From: Paenibacillus sp. FSL R5-0623
Lineage (GTDB): Bacteria; Bacillota; Bacilli; Paenibacillales; Paenibacillaceae
Length of the DNA: 64,000 nt
Direction of reading: 5' to 3'
NCBI RefSeq assembly: GCF_037974265.1
Contig: NZ_CP150233.1
Location: 2,356,001 to 2,420,000, forward strand
This document shows, in pieces, positions 51,362 through 61,062 of this stretch. Positions within the stretch are counted from its first letter, which is position 1, and each line of letters starts with the position of its first letter. A program made the position numbers and the translations under genes. The notes below the pieces were generated by a model that was given only the letters and a program-made list of their open reading frames with translations, had not been told where the DNA came from and ran no database searches.

Positions 51362-52378
51362 TTGGCAAAGGCAAGCAGTCAAGGTTTGACTGGCAAACAA
51401 AAAGCAGCAATATTGTTGATTACATTAGGTCCGGAAGTATCGGCTCAGATCTTCAAACATCTGCGTGATGAGGAGATTGAGCAACTTACGTTGGAGATTG
51501 CCAACGTTCGCAAAGTTGATTCTTCCGAAAAGGATATGATCATGGCCGAGTTTCACCAGATCTGTCTGGCGCAGGAATATATCTCTCAGGGCGGTATCAA
51601 TTACGCCAGAGAAATCCTGGAGAAAGCTCTGGGTTCATCAAAAGCACTTGAAGTCATTAATCGTTTGACAGCTACGCTGCAAGTCAGACCATTTGACTTT
51701 GCGCGCAAAGCAGATCCGAATCAAATTTTGAACTTTATTCAGAATGAAAGCCCGCAAACGATTGCCCTGGTTCTGTCTTACCTGCAATTCGAACAGGCAG
51801 CAGCGATTCTATCATCCTTGCCACAAGAGAAACAGGCAGATGTCGCTCGCCGGGTGGCTGTTATGGATAGTACTTCGCCAGAAGTTATCTCTCAAGTGGA
51901 GCGGGTTCTGGAACAGAAGTTATCTTCTACCGTAACGCAGGATTACACCAATGCGGGTGGTATCGAATCGATCGTTCAGATTCTGAACGGAGTCGATCGG
52001 GGTACAGAGCGTACCATTTTGGACTCGCTTGAAATTCAGGATCCAGAGCTTGCAGAGGAAATCAAAAAACGTATGTTTGTATTCGAAGATATCGTCAATG
52101 TGGATGATCGTTCGATCCAGCGTATTATCCGGGATATCGACAACGCAGATCTGCAACTCGCACTCAAGGTGGCAAGCGAAGAGGTTCGGGATGCTGTGTT
52201 CCGGAACATGTCGAAGCGGATGTCCGAAACATTCAAAGAAGAGATGGAGTTCATGGGGCCTGTGCGATTGCGTGATGTTGAGGAAGCTCAGACACGTATT
52301 GTAGGAACGATACGGAGATTGGAAGAAGCCGGTGAGATCATTATCGCACGCGGTGGAGGAGATGATATCATTGTCTAA
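51362..52378 (+). CDS. fliG: Flagellar motor switch protein FliG
   Basis: 338-residue C-ring protein that couples stator torque to rotation. It starts MAKASSQGLTGKQKAAILL at a TTG (51362), matching the length and N-terminus of B. subtilis FliG; a GTG at 51353 lies inside the ribosome site AGAGGTGAG. The middle armadillo domain contains QTIALVLSYLQFEQAAAILS. The C-terminal torque helix has DDRSIQRIIRDIDNADLQLA with the charged residues that face MotA. Its end overlaps fliH. Confidence 0.95.
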   Translation: MAKASSQGLTGKQKAAILLITLGPEVSAQIFKHLRDEEIEQLTLEIANVRKVDSSEKDMIMAEFHQICLAQEYISQGGINYAREILEKALGSSKALEVINRLTATLQVRPFDFARKADPNQILNFIQNESPQTIALVLSYLQFEQAAAILSSLPQEKQADVARRVAVMDSTSPEVISQVERVLEQKLSSTVTQDYTNAGGIESIVQILNGVDRGTERTILDSLEIQDPELAEEIKKRMFVFEDIVNVDDRSIQRIIRDIDNADLQLALKVASEEVRDAVFRNMSKRMSETFKEEMEFMGPVRLRDVEEAQTRIVGTIRRLEEAGEIIIARGGGDDIIV

Positions 52379-53234
52379 TTTGATTAAATCTTTCCAGTAT
52401 GTACCGGTTGATGACCGCAAAAAACTTGAAAATCACCATCATTATGGTGGTGCTGAGGAGTCTGAAACGGAATTATACGGTGATAGTGCTGAAGGTTCTG
52501 AGGCAGAAACGCTTCAAGCACGCGTGGACGAAGAAACACAACGTCTTACCGCAGAAATGCTGGAAGATGCCAAGGAGTTTGCAGAAAAGCAAGTACGTGA
52601 AGCTTCAGAAGAGGCAGAGCGCATGCTTCAAGAGGCCCGTGAACAGATCGACAGCTGGTGGCAGGAACAACGACAACAGGATGAACATCTGACAGAAGCG
52701 CTACGTTCACAAGGTTTTCAACAGGGTTTTGATGAAGGCAAAGTACAAGCTGAACTGGATCTCCAGGTGCAGATCGAAAAGATGATGATTGAAGCCCAGG
52801 AAGTGCTCAAGGAAGCTTATGTAGCTAAAGATCAGATCATTCAGGAAGCTGAACCATTCCTCGTGGAGCTCGCTTGCGGGATCGCTGAGAAAGTCATTGA
52901 TAAGCAACTTACCATTGAACCCGATCATACATTGGAACTGATTCGTCAGAGTTTGTCACGTAAACGGGAGCAGGGTTTGATCACACTCTGTGTGGCACCT
53001 GATCAGTTTACATTTGTACAGGCAGCTCGTGAAGAATTGTCTCTGTCTATTGACTCTCAGGCAGAATTGCAAATTTTGCCTGATTCAACGGTCAAAGATA
53101 AGGGATGTGTCATTCGTTCTTCGTTTGGAAGTGTAGATGCGAGAATTGATACACAGCTTGCTGAGATTAAAAAAGAACTGGTCCGCATAGCACTTGAGGA
53201 TGAGGAGCGAAGAAATCAACATGAAGGTTCTTAG
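52371..53234 (+). CDS. fliH: Flagellar assembly protein FliH
   Basis: 287-residue regulator of the FliI ATPase. It begins MSNLIKSFQYV (TTG at 52371, overlapping the fliG stop by eight bases), as B. subtilis FliH does. A long charged coiled coil (about residues 45-120) is followed by the GxxxG-like FDEGK region and the C-terminal FliH/V-ATPase-E-like domain (AEPFLVELACGIAEKVIDKQ). A longer frame starting upstream lies within fliG. It overlaps fliI by 14 bases. Confidence 0.93.
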   Translation: MSNLIKSFQYVPVDDRKKLENHHHYGGAEESETELYGDSAEGSEAETLQARVDEETQRLTAEMLEDAKEFAEKQVREASEEAERMLQEAREQIDSWWQEQRQQDEHLTEALRSQGFQQGFDEGKVQAELDLQVQIEKMMIEAQEVLKEAYVAKDQIIQEAEPFLVELACGIAEKVIDKQLTIEPDHTLELIRQSLSRKREQGLITLCVAPDQFTFVQAAREELSLSIDSQAELQILPDSTVKDKGCVIRSSFGSVDARIDTQLAEIKKELVRIALEDEERRNQHEGS

Positions 53235-54540
53235 TTCACAGCGATATATGGAACATTTGCGCCAATTCGATCCTGTTCGTATTAACGGAAAAGTTACTCA
53301 GGTCATTGGTCTTATGGTGGAGTCAGAAGGGCCAGATGCAAGTATCGGTGACGTATGTTATATCTATCCTGGTAAATCGGCCAAGCCTCTTCAAGCCGAA
53401 GTTGTTGGGTTTCGAGATAACAAAGTGCTGCTTATGCCACTGGGTGAACTTCAATCGATCGGCCCTGGTTGTGATGTAGTAGGTACGGGTAAGCCACTTG
53501 GTGTTCAGGTAGGCTCCGAATTACTCGGTAAAGTATTGGACGGACTTGGACAACCGTTGGACGGTTCCCTCCTTCCATCCAGAATGCCGATGTATTCTAC
53601 CTCCAATACTCCGGTCAATCCAATGGATCGTCCACGTGTACTTGAAACGATGGGTGTTGGTGTAAGGGCTATCGATGGATTGCTGACCGTAGGTAAGGGA
53701 CAGCGTGTGGGTATTTTTGCCGGTTCTGGTGTTGGTAAGAGTACTTTGATGGGCATGATCGCTCGTAATACCGCGGCGGATGTCAATGTCATCGCGCTTG
53801 TAGGTGAGCGTGGACGTGAGGTTCGCGACTTTATTGAACGGGATCTGGGTCCGGAAGGATTGGAACGTTCCGTAGTCATTGTTGCAACATCAGATCAGCC
53901 CGCCCTGATTCGGATTAAGGGAGCAGTTATTGCAACCACCATTGCAGAGTATTTCCGAGATCGTGGAATGAACGTGATGCTTATGATGGATTCGGTTACT
54001 CGATATGCGATGGCTCAAAGGGAAGTCGGTTTGGCTGTAGGTGAACCTCCGGCAATGAGAGGATATACGCCATCGGTATTTGCGAGTTTACCCAAACTGC
54101 TTGAACGGGCAGGTACAGGGCCTACGGGTTCGATTACAGCCTTTTATACCGTTCTGGTTGATGGGGATGACATGAACGAACCGATCGCCGATGCGGTGAG
54201 GGGTATATTGGATGGCCACATTGTGTTAAACCGATCCATTGCGAATAAAGGTCATTTTCCAGCGATTGATGTACTTGCCAGTATAAGTCGTGTCATGAAG
54301 GATATTGCTCCGGAAGAGCAGCTGGAAGCCGTTAATAATATGAAACGTTTGATGGCTGTGTACAAAGAGTCGGAGGATTTGATCAATATTGGAGCTTACC
54401 AGCGGGGATCAAATGCAGCGATTGATGAATCCATAGACCAGATTGATAGTATATGGAACTTTACCAAGCAGAAAGTCGACGAGAAAGTCACCTTAAGTGA
54501 AGTGCAGGAACGTTTGATTCTTGAATTTGCAAGGAGATGA
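53221..54540 (+). CDS. fliI: Flagellum-specific ATP synthase FliI
   Basis: 439-residue export ATPase related to F1-beta. Walker A is FAGSGVGKSTLMGMIAR. VIALVGERGREVRDFIERDL and MLMMDSVTRYAMAQREVGLA (Walker B and following) are family signatures. The start is ATG 53221 (MKVLSSQRYMEHL), with GAGGAGCGA upstream and within the end of fliH. Confidence 0.97.
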   Translation: MKVLSSQRYMEHLRQFDPVRINGKVTQVIGLMVESEGPDASIGDVCYIYPGKSAKPLQAEVVGFRDNKVLLMPLGELQSIGPGCDVVGTGKPLGVQVGSELLGKVLDGLGQPLDGSLLPSRMPMYSTSNTPVNPMDRPRVLETMGVGVRAIDGLLTVGKGQRVGIFAGSGVGKSTLMGMIARNTAADVNVIALVGERGREVRDFIERDLGPEGLERSVVIVATSDQPALIRIKGAVIATTIAEYFRDRGMNVMLMMDSVTRYAMAQREVGLAVGEPPAMRGYTPSVFASLPKLLERAGTGPTGSITAFYTVLVDGDDMNEPIADAVRGILDGHIVLNRSIANKGHFPAIDVLASISRVMKDIAPEEQLEAVNNMKRLMAVYKESEDLINIGAYQRGSNAAIDESIDQIDSIWNFTKQKVDEKVTLSEVQERLILEFARR

Positions 54541-54551
54541 ATGGTTAAGCG

Positions 54552-55004
54552 ATGAAATTTCGATATCATTTCCAGAAAGTTGTTGACCTGAAGAGTAATG
54601 AAAAAACACAGGCAGAGTGGATGTTATCCACAGCGATCGGTAAACTTCAGACGGAGGAAGAGCATCTGATACAACTTCTGAACGATAGAAATAACCTGGT
54701 CGGGATTATCCAATCTGCTACGGAAAATACAGCGTCTGTAAACAGTCTGCAGGAGATGCAGCGATATGTACATCATCTTGACGAGTGCATTTCACGTAAA
54801 AACAATGATGTTAAACATGCTCAGGTCAATGTGCAGCGGAATCAGACGTTTCTGAACGGTAAGATGGTTGATGAAAAAGTATGGCTTGGAGCGAGAGACA
54901 AGGCCAAGATCAAATTTCAGCAGGATATGCTCCTCCGGGAACAGAACGATCTGGACGAGATGGCTACTGTACGCTTCGCTGCCAAAGCCGGACGCGCGAA
55001 TTGA
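54552..55004 (+). CDS. fliJ: Flagellar export protein FliJ
   Basis: 150-residue coiled-coil chaperone of the export gate, similar to the gamma stalk of ATP synthase. It starts MKFRYHFQKVVDLKSNEKTQ and is almost entirely helical and charged, with the conserved C-terminal QDMLLREQNDLDEMATVRF. It is 11 bp after fliI. Confidence 0.92.
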   Translation: MKFRYHFQKVVDLKSNEKTQAEWMLSTAIGKLQTEEEHLIQLLNDRNNLVGIIQSATENTASVNSLQEMQRYVHHLDECISRKNNDVKHAQVNVQRNQTFLNGKMVDEKVWLGARDKAKIKFQQDMLLREQNDLDEMATVRFAAKAGRAN

Positions 55005-55047
55005 TGTGAGCCGGACGCGAAGTTGTCTCGTGAAGGAGGAATGAACG

Positions 55048-55989
55048 ATGGCTGTTAAAGACGATAGCGACATGGAAAAAGAATCGGGAGGCGGCTGGGA
55101 AAAATTTCTCATGATTTCCATCCCGATTGTATTCACCGTAGTATTGCTGGGCGTATTGCTTACGCTTTTTAATGTAGATATTCGTAATAATTTGTTCGAA
55201 TTCGCCAACAAGATCCCGGTAGTTAAGGAATGGGTACCTGATCCTGTGCTGGACCCTGAGAAAGATAAGCTGGAGAAAAGTGAGCAGCAGGTTGAAAGTG
55301 CTGAAGCCACAATCGAAAAGCTGAAATCCCAAGTAACTGCCAAAGAAACAGAACTTAAGGCAGCACAGGAAGCGACAACAACTGAAGCGAAGAAGGCCAC
55401 GGACCTTCAGAAGAAGTTGGATGATGCGGAAAAAGCGGCTGAAACAGCTACGGCAGCAACGCCAGAAACGGAATCCGATTATCAAAAGCAAATCAAAGAT
55501 TTAGCTAAAATGTATGCGGACATGAGCCCAAGCAAAGCTGCACCGATTTTGCAAAATATGACGAATGAGGAGATGGTATTGTTGTTGAATGCCATGCAGT
55601 CATCTGCTCGGACCAAGGTGCTTGAAAAGATGGACCCGAAAACAGCAGCCGATGTCACCATGATGATGAAGGATGCCAAACCGTCCGGGGATCTGGCGCT
55701 GGATGCGCTGCAATCCAGATTGAAGAAAGAAACCGCAGCAACTTCAACTGCATCCACAACCACAAGCAAAAACCTGGATAAAAACCAGCTTAGTCAAACA
55801 TTTGCTTCGATGTCTGCTTCAAGTGGTGCCAAGCTATTATTGGAAACATACAAGCTAAGTCCTGACAAAACATTGACCATCCTGAATTCAGTAGATGATG
55901 CAACACGCTCTCAATTGCTTGAGAACATGTCTTCAGAGGACTCGGTTGAAACTGCAAAAATTTTGAACAAATTAATGGGCAACAAGTAG
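55048..55989 (+). CDS. ylxF: MotE/YlxF family protein (flagellar operon, MgtE-N-like C-domain)
   Basis: 313 residues: one N-terminal membrane segment (about 21-42, FLMISIPIVFTVVLLGVLL), a coiled coil (about 70-135), then an MgtE-N-like helical repeat region with DLAKMYADMSPSKAAPILQN and MNAMQS-like repeats; LASMSASSGAKLLLETYKL is a second copy-like motif. Members called MotE act as periplasmic chaperones of MotC-type stators in epsilonproteobacteria; the Firmicute role is not established. The position between fliJ and fliK equals B. subtilis ylxF. Confidence 0.85.
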   Translation: MAVKDDSDMEKESGGGWEKFLMISIPIVFTVVLLGVLLTLFNVDIRNNLFEFANKIPVVKEWVPDPVLDPEKDKLEKSEQQVESAEATIEKLKSQVTAKETELKAAQEATTTEAKKATDLQKKLDDAEKAAETATAATPETESDYQKQIKDLAKMYADMSPSKAAPILQNMTNEEMVLLLNAMQSSARTKVLEKMDPKTAADVTMMMKDAKPSGDLALDALQSRLKKETAATSTASTTTSKNLDKNQLSQTFASMSASSGAKLLLETYKLSPDKTLTILNSVDDATRSQLLENMSSEDSVETAKILNKLMGNK

Positions 55990-56028
55990 AACTGATTACA
56001 CTGTAGAACCGAGAGGAGGTGAAAATAA

Positions 56029-57417
56029 ATGTCGATTGTATATCAAATGGCATCCACAGCATCTGCAAAAGCAACAGGGGCAGTTCAGATAACCGGAGCA
56101 CAAGCGAAAGGTTCGGCTGCAGGTGCTAGCGGTGAATTTCTCCAAACTCTTGCACAATCGTTATCTGGAGGAAACACAGAAGGTGATAGTTCAAGCGCTA
56201 CTGGAAGCTTAACTGCCAATCCGTTGGTGTTTTCCTTTGCTACAAATGAAGAAGGAGAAGCGGCATCAATCACAGCTATACTGAATTCGTTGTTCACGGA
56301 CTTGGATTCACTTGACGAAGCTTTGGAAAATGACCCAGCTCTACTTGCAGGTTTGCAAACTCTGATTCAACAGCTGTATACACAATTAAGTAAACCTTCA
56401 GGTACTAATGCAGAAGGTTCCGACGAGTCTTCGAACGGAGCGGAAAGCGCAAAAACAGTACCCGCAATTGAACTGTCGCAGCATCCGGCAGCAGTACGTT
56501 TTGTTCTGCAAGATATGCTTACACAATTAGTAGCTGGAATGAATGAACCTGAGAGTAATGTTGCGAAGAACGCTCCTGAATTCAAACATCTGTTACAATC
56601 TCTGCAGAGTCAGCTTCAAGAGGCTGGAGTGGATACCACTAGTAACAAAGGATGGACTGAACTGAAATCCATACTGGATACATTGACTGCAGTTAAGGAT
56701 CAGACTGCACAAGTCGCTACAAGTACTTCGCTTCAAACATCTAAACAGGATTCTGTTGTGCCACAAGTTATTGTTGCGGCAGTGGCGAATTCTGGAACCC
56801 AGGTGAAAGCTGAGGCTGAGACAACATCTGCTTCAAATGCAGGTGGAGAAGCGGAACACTCAACCATCATTACTGCAGGAGAGCTGTCTTTGCGTTCATC
56901 AGGTACAACAGCAGGAAAGCCGGCTGAACCTGTAATGCAAACATCACAGTTTGCCAAGGAAATGACACAGTTTGTTGTTAACAAGCTGGATATTGTCCAG
57001 CAAAAAGGATTTTCCGAGGCGACCATCTCACTTCGGCCTGAGCATTTAGGTAAGTTGGACGTTCAAATTACCATGCAGAACGGGCAGTTGGTTGCACGGT
57101 TTATGACTGAACATACGATGGCTAAAGACATGCTTGAACAACAAATGACGCAGCTACGTTCTTCACTTCAAGCCCAGGGAATTCAAGTGGAACGACTTGA
57201 GGTTACTCAGAACAGTTCAATCGGATCACAGATGTATCAGGACGGAGGCCGTCAGCCGGGAAGTAATTCTCAGCAACAACGCCGTTCGCGTGAGCGTGAG
57301 GAACAATCGGATGATGCTATAGCTACAGCAGGAATTCAAGAAGAATTGCGTAACTGGCGTAGCGAGCAAGTCGAAGGAAATGAATTACAGAGAGATACAT
57401 TTAGTGCTAAGGCTTAA
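56029..57417 (+). CDS. fliK: Flagellar hook-length control protein FliK
   Basis: 462-residue secreted molecular ruler. The N-terminal 350 residues are Ser/Thr/Ala/Gln-rich and low in structure. The conserved FliK C-domain (about 320-420) has GFSEATISLRPEHLGKLDVQ and AKDMLEQQMTQLRSSLQAQG. The ATG at 56029 follows GAGAGGAGGTG. A Gln/Arg/Ser-rich stretch near residue 410 is followed by a charged tail. A second FliK-like protein is encoded at 29.8 kb. Confidence 0.93.
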   Translation: MSIVYQMASTASAKATGAVQITGAQAKGSAAGASGEFLQTLAQSLSGGNTEGDSSSATGSLTANPLVFSFATNEEGEAASITAILNSLFTDLDSLDEALENDPALLAGLQTLIQQLYTQLSKPSGTNAEGSDESSNGAESAKTVPAIELSQHPAAVRFVLQDMLTQLVAGMNEPESNVAKNAPEFKHLLQSLQSQLQEAGVDTTSNKGWTELKSILDTLTAVKDQTAQVATSTSLQTSKQDSVVPQVIVAAVANSGTQVKAEAETTSASNAGGEAEHSTIITAGELSLRSSGTTAGKPAEPVMQTSQFAKEMTQFVVNKLDIVQQKGFSEATISLRPEHLGKLDVQITMQNGQLVARFMTEHTMAKDMLEQQMTQLRSSLQAQGIQVERLEVTQNSSIGSQMYQDGGRQPGSNSQQQRRSREREEQSDDAIATAGIQEELRNWRSEQVEGNELQRDTFSAKA

Positions 57418-57436
57418 ACAGAAATGAGGTGAGCAA

Positions 57437-57994
57437 ATGGCTAATGAAATTGTTTCAACGAATAATACCTGGCCGAACTATTCGGCAGCCAATAAAGCAA
57501 CCACAAGTGCTGCAACAAAAGAATTGGGTAAAGATCAGTTTCTAAAAATCCTGATTACCCAGCTGCAAAATCAAGACCCGATGCAGCCGATGGAGGATAA
57601 GGAATTTATCGCTCAAATGGCACAGTTCAGCTCAGTGGAACAACTGGTCAATATTTCTACCCAGCTTAAAACATTGAACCAGTCACTTGGTGCTGTATCC
57701 GGCATGATTGGCATGGAGGTAAGTTGGCTTTCTTCTAATAAAGATGATAACGGAACTCTTCGCCAGGGTATTGTAGATTCCATTATTGTGAGAGATAGCG
57801 TTCAATACGCAAAAGTGGGCAAAGACGAGATTAAGCTGGATGAGATCATTCAGGTGAATTATCCAAAACAGGCAGAAGAGAGTCAAACTCCGGTACAGAA
57901 CGTTCAGGATGTAACCCCTGAAACGAACGAGAGCCAGCCAGTTGAATCATCCACTGAAACGGGTGACACGGAAGATAGCGGGAAAACGATATGA
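57437..57994 (+). CDS. flgD: Flagellar hook assembly protein FlgD
   Basis: 185-residue hook-capping protein. The conserved N-terminal region is LGKDQFLKILITQLQNQDPM followed by DKEFIAQMAQFSSVEQLVNI. The central SWLSSNKDDNGTLRQG belongs to the beta domain. The C-terminal 45 residues are acidic and Gln/Thr-rich. The stop overlaps the next gene by four bases. Confidence 0.95.
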   Translation: MANEIVSTNNTWPNYSAANKATTSAATKELGKDQFLKILITQLQNQDPMQPMEDKEFIAQMAQFSSVEQLVNISTQLKTLNQSLGAVSGMIGMEVSWLSSNKDDNGTLRQGIVDSIIVRDSVQYAKVGKDEIKLDEIIQVNYPKQAEESQTPVQNVQDVTPETNESQPVESSTETGDTEDSGKTI

Positions 57995-58374
57995 GTGATC
58001 GTATAACGGTTGGACAATTATATGCAGGCCCAATTACACCGAATATGCTTCAAAGACCCAAAACGGGAGAAGCTTCGGCCATACCCGAAAAACCTTTTGC
58101 AAAGGTGCTGGAAGATAATCTTCTGAAATTGAGCAATCATGCTGCCAAACGATTGGAACAGCGTGGCATTGAGCTCAAGACCGAGCAAATGGAACAGATT
58201 GGTTCTGCTTTGGACAAAGCTGCTGCCAAAGGAGCCAAAGAGTCATTGATTTTAATGCAGGATATGGCTTTTATCGTCAATGTCAAAAATCGTACTGTGG
58301 TTACAGCTATGGATAGTGAGAGCATGAAGGATAATGTGTTCACTCAGATTGATAGTGCCGTAATCATTTCTTGA
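57991..58374 (+). CDS. Flagellar operon protein, TIGR02530 type (FlhO-like), function unknown
   Basis: 127 residues with the conserved core LSNHAAKRLEQRGIELKTEQ and LILMQDMAFIVNVKNRTVVTA that I recognise as the small family always encoded between flgD and the hook gene in many Firmicutes and deltaproteobacteria. No signal or membrane segment is visible. Its role in hook assembly is inferred only from this position. It starts inside the flgD stop codon (ATGA), so it is translationally coupled. Confidence 0.85.
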   Translation: MSDRITVGQLYAGPITPNMLQRPKTGEASAIPEKPFAKVLEDNLLKLSNHAAKRLEQRGIELKTEQMEQIGSALDKAAAKGAKESLILMQDMAFIVNVKNRTVVTAMDSESMKDNVFTQIDSAVIIS

Positions 58375-58455
58375 CCGGCTGGCCCTTCTCGGGAGCCGGA
58401 ATGCCGCTGACCGATTGATGCGGTAACCAAATGAAGACTGGGAGGATTTTTAAAA

Positions 58456-59271
58456 ATGATAAAATCAATGTACTCAGGCGTTTCCGGGATGCGGGGTTTC
58501 CAAACAAAACTCGACGTAATTGGTAACAATATTGCGAACGTAAACACGGTTGGCTTCAAAGGCAGTCGGGTTATGTTCAAAGATATTATGAGCCAAACAA
58601 CGGCAGGGGTAACTGCCCCTGGCGATGCAAGTGGTGGTGTCAATGCGAAACAAATCGGTCTTGGTGTAACGGTAGGTTCAATTGATACGCTGCATCTGGC
58701 AGGTAGCCCAATGACAACGAATAATCCAACAGATCTTCGGATTAATGGAGATGGATTCTTCTTGGTACGTTTGAGTGAAGATCAGGAAGTACCTTACCTG
58801 ACTCGTGCAGGGGATTTCCATGTGGATGCTGCACGTAACCTTTTGACTTCGGATGGATTGTTTGTTCTGGATAACGGTGGTGGAAATATTACGATACCGG
58901 ATGATGTTGTTTCCTTCACAATAGGTCAGAATGGAACAATTAACCAAACCATGGCAGACGGAACCATCGAAGCGGGTCCACAGATTGGAATAGGTAAAGT
59001 TGTCAATCCAGAAGGCCTTGAGAAAATTGGGGGCAACTTGTACCGTATGACAGCAAACGCGAATCCGGATGGGGCGCTGGAACCATTAACAGCGAACAGT
59101 GCTGAGGACGGAACAGGAGCAATCATTGCTGGACAGCTCGAGATGTCTAACGTGGATTTGACAGGAGAGTTTACTGAGATGATCGTAGCTCAACGTGGAT
59201 TCCAGGCAAACTCCCGGATCATTACAACGTCGGATGAAATACTTCAGGAAGTTGTTAACCTGAAACGTTAA
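58456..59271 (+). CDS. flgE: Flagellar hook/basal-body rod protein (FlgE of B. subtilis; FlgG-like family)
   Basis: 271 residues: the N-terminal helix MIKSMYSGVSGMRGFQTKLD followed by GNNIANVNTVGFKGSR, and the C-terminal TEMIVAQRGFQANSRIITTS, both conserved in hook and rod proteins. The short length and overall pattern are FlgG-like, but the locus position is that of the B. subtilis hook protein FlgE, so it is probably the hook subunit. The 81-bp gap before it carries a GC-rich inverted repeat (GGGAGCCGG). The ATG at 58456 follows GGGAGG. Confidence 0.9.
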   Translation: MIKSMYSGVSGMRGFQTKLDVIGNNIANVNTVGFKGSRVMFKDIMSQTTAGVTAPGDASGGVNAKQIGLGVTVGSIDTLHLAGSPMTTNNPTDLRINGDGFFLVRLSEDQEVPYLTRAGDFHVDAARNLLTSDGLFVLDNGGGNITIPDDVVSFTIGQNGTINQTMADGTIEAGPQIGIGKVVNPEGLEKIGGNLYRMTANANPDGALEPLTANSAEDGTGAIIAGQLEMSNVDLTGEFTEMIVAQRGFQANSRIITTSDEILQEVVNLKR

Positions 59272-59340
59272 TAGCTGATTAAATGAATTTTTAAAACGTG
59301 GGGGAGCTTGCTCCTCCCACTCTGATCAAGGGGGCTTAGC

Positions 59341-59562
59341 ATGATTTCGGTTACGCGGTTAAATGGTTCTCCCATGTGGTTAAATGCGCTGATGGTTGAA
59401 ATTGTGGAAGAGACGCCGGATACGTATATTACTCTGGTAACTGGAAAGAGACTGATTGTGCTTGAAAAAGCCGATGACGTTATTTCCAAGATTAAAGATT
59501 ACAACCGTGAAATCGGGGTTCAGGCAGCCACTATTAAAGTGCAGCAAACGGAGGAATCCTGA
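59341..59562 (+). CDS. swrD: FlbD family protein SwrD (YlzI)
   Basis: 73-residue protein starting MISVTRLNGSPMWLNALMVE, the FlbD family signature. In B. subtilis SwrD raises flagellar motor power for swarming. No known catalytic motif is present. It overlaps fliL by one base (TGATG), after a 69-bp gap from the hook gene. Confidence 0.9.
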   Translation: MISVTRLNGSPMWLNALMVEIVEETPDTYITLVTGKRLIVLEKADDVISKIKDYNREIGVQAATIKVQQTEES

Positions 59563-60023
59563 TGAAAAAAATGATGCCCTGGCTTGCAACAATGTTGCTG
59601 GCGATAACACTCATTGTGGTGGTTGTGTTTGTATTTATGCAAGGACAGAACGGGAATAAGGACGACACACATACGGCGGCAGCTTCAGAAGCCAAGAAGA
59701 TGACTGCGGATGAGATTGTAGAGGTTTCTTCTGAGCTTGGAGAAATTAAAACCAATTTGGCTGATACGGATCATGTTGTAGTTGTCAGCTTTTCATTCAA
59801 GTTGACTGACAAAACTGCAAAAGAAGATTTTGAGAAAATCAAAGAAATTGTTGTAAAACCAATCATTATTCAGACGCTTGCAGATACGAAGTCTGAGGAA
59901 CTGGCTACAGCGAAGGGCCGGATATTATTTAACGAGAAATTAACCGGTCTTATTAATGAAGCTTTACCAGAAGGTAATCTAAGTAGTACGAGCTTTTCAT
60001 CCATTGTGATAGCAACGATGTAA
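59562..60023 (+). CDS. fliL: Flagellar basal body-associated protein FliL
   Basis: 153-residue single-pass membrane protein (segment about residues 5-25, LATMLLAITLIVVVVFVFM) with a periplasmic stomatin-like domain (about 50-153, VVVVSFSFKLTDKTAKEDFE). FliL surrounds stators and supports motor torque. The ATG at 59562 overlaps the swrD stop. Confidence 0.93.
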   Translation: MKKMMPWLATMLLAITLIVVVVFVFMQGQNGNKDDTHTAAASEAKKMTADEIVEVSSELGEIKTNLADTDHVVVVSFSFKLTDKTAKEDFEKIKEIVVKPIIIQTLADTKSEELATAKGRILFNEKLTGLINEALPEGNLSSTSFSSIVIATM

Positions 60024-60063
60024 ATGAACAGAACATGCTGTAGACCTGTAAGGGGGTGAGAAC

Positions 60064-61062
60064 ATGGTGGATGTATTATCACAAAATGAGATTGACGCCC
60101 TATTAGCAGCCCTTTCTTCTGGTGAAATGGACGCAGAAGAATTGAAGAAGGAAGAAACTCAGAAGAAAATTAGATCGTACGATTTTAAGCGGGCAGTGCG
60201 TTTTTCCAAAGACCATATCAGAAGCTTGACTCGTATTCACGAAAACTTTGCACGCTTTCTCACCACTTATTTTTCAGCCCAACTGCGGACGTTCGTTCAA
60301 ATCAATGTCGTTCAGGTCGAACAGTTGCCTTATGATGAGTTTATCCGTTCTATTCCTAAGATGACGATATTGAACATTTTTGAAGCGGAGCCACTACAGG
60401 GACGAATGGTGATGGAAGTCCATCCAAACGTGGGATATGCGATGTTGGATCGCCTTCTTGGTGGAAACGGGAGTGCTCCAACAAAGATTGCATCCATGAC
60501 GGAGATTGAAACGACCATTATGGAACGAATATTCAGTCGTGCATTTGAAAGTTTGCAAGAGGCATGGAAGACCGTGTTGGATATTACCCCGAGGATGGAA
60601 GCGCTCGAGACCAATCCGCAATTTATGCAGATTGTATCTCCCAATGAGACCATTGCTCTGATCTCGCTCAGTACGAAAATTGGTGACACGACAGGCATGA
60701 TCAATCTATGTATACCACATGTCGTTCTTGAACCTATTATGTCACGGTTGTCAACTCATCAGTGGTTTGTTTCGGAGAAGAAAACAAGAGCTCCTGAGGA
60801 GTATGATGCTCTAAAAGAGCGTGTGAACAAAGCCAAGTTACCCATCGTTGCGGAATTGGGAGAATCGAGAATTTCAATTGCAGAATTTCTGGGTCTGTCC
60901 GTTGGCGATGTCATTACGTTGAACAAACCAGTTGATGAGGGACTTTCCATTAAAGTGGGTGACAAATTGAAATACATGGGCAGTCCGGGGACAATCAAAG
61001 ACCGTGTGGCTGTGCAAATAGACGAGATTGTCACCGAAGGAGTTGAAGAATTTGACGAGTAA
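60064..61062 (+). CDS. fliM: Flagellar motor switch protein FliM
   Basis: 332-residue C-ring protein. The N-terminal LSQNEIDALLAALSSGEMDA is the CheY-P binding region, the central CheC-like domain carries ARFLTTYFSAQLRTFVQINV, and the C-terminal SpoA-type domain has GESRISIAEFLGLSVGDVIT. The ATG at 60064 follows AAGGGGGTGAG. It overlaps fliY by 11 bases. Confidence 0.97.
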   Translation: MVDVLSQNEIDALLAALSSGEMDAEELKKEETQKKIRSYDFKRAVRFSKDHIRSLTRIHENFARFLTTYFSAQLRTFVQINVVQVEQLPYDEFIRSIPKMTILNIFEAEPLQGRMVMEVHPNVGYAMLDRLLGGNGSAPTKIASMTEIETTIMERIFSRAFESLQEAWKTVLDITPRMEALETNPQFMQIVSPNETIALISLSTKIGDTTGMINLCIPHVVLEPIMSRLSTHQWFVSEKKTRAPEEYDALKERVNKAKLPIVAELGESRISIAEFLGLSVGDVITLNKPVDEGLSIKVGDKLKYMGSPGTIKDRVAVQIDEIVTEGVEEFDE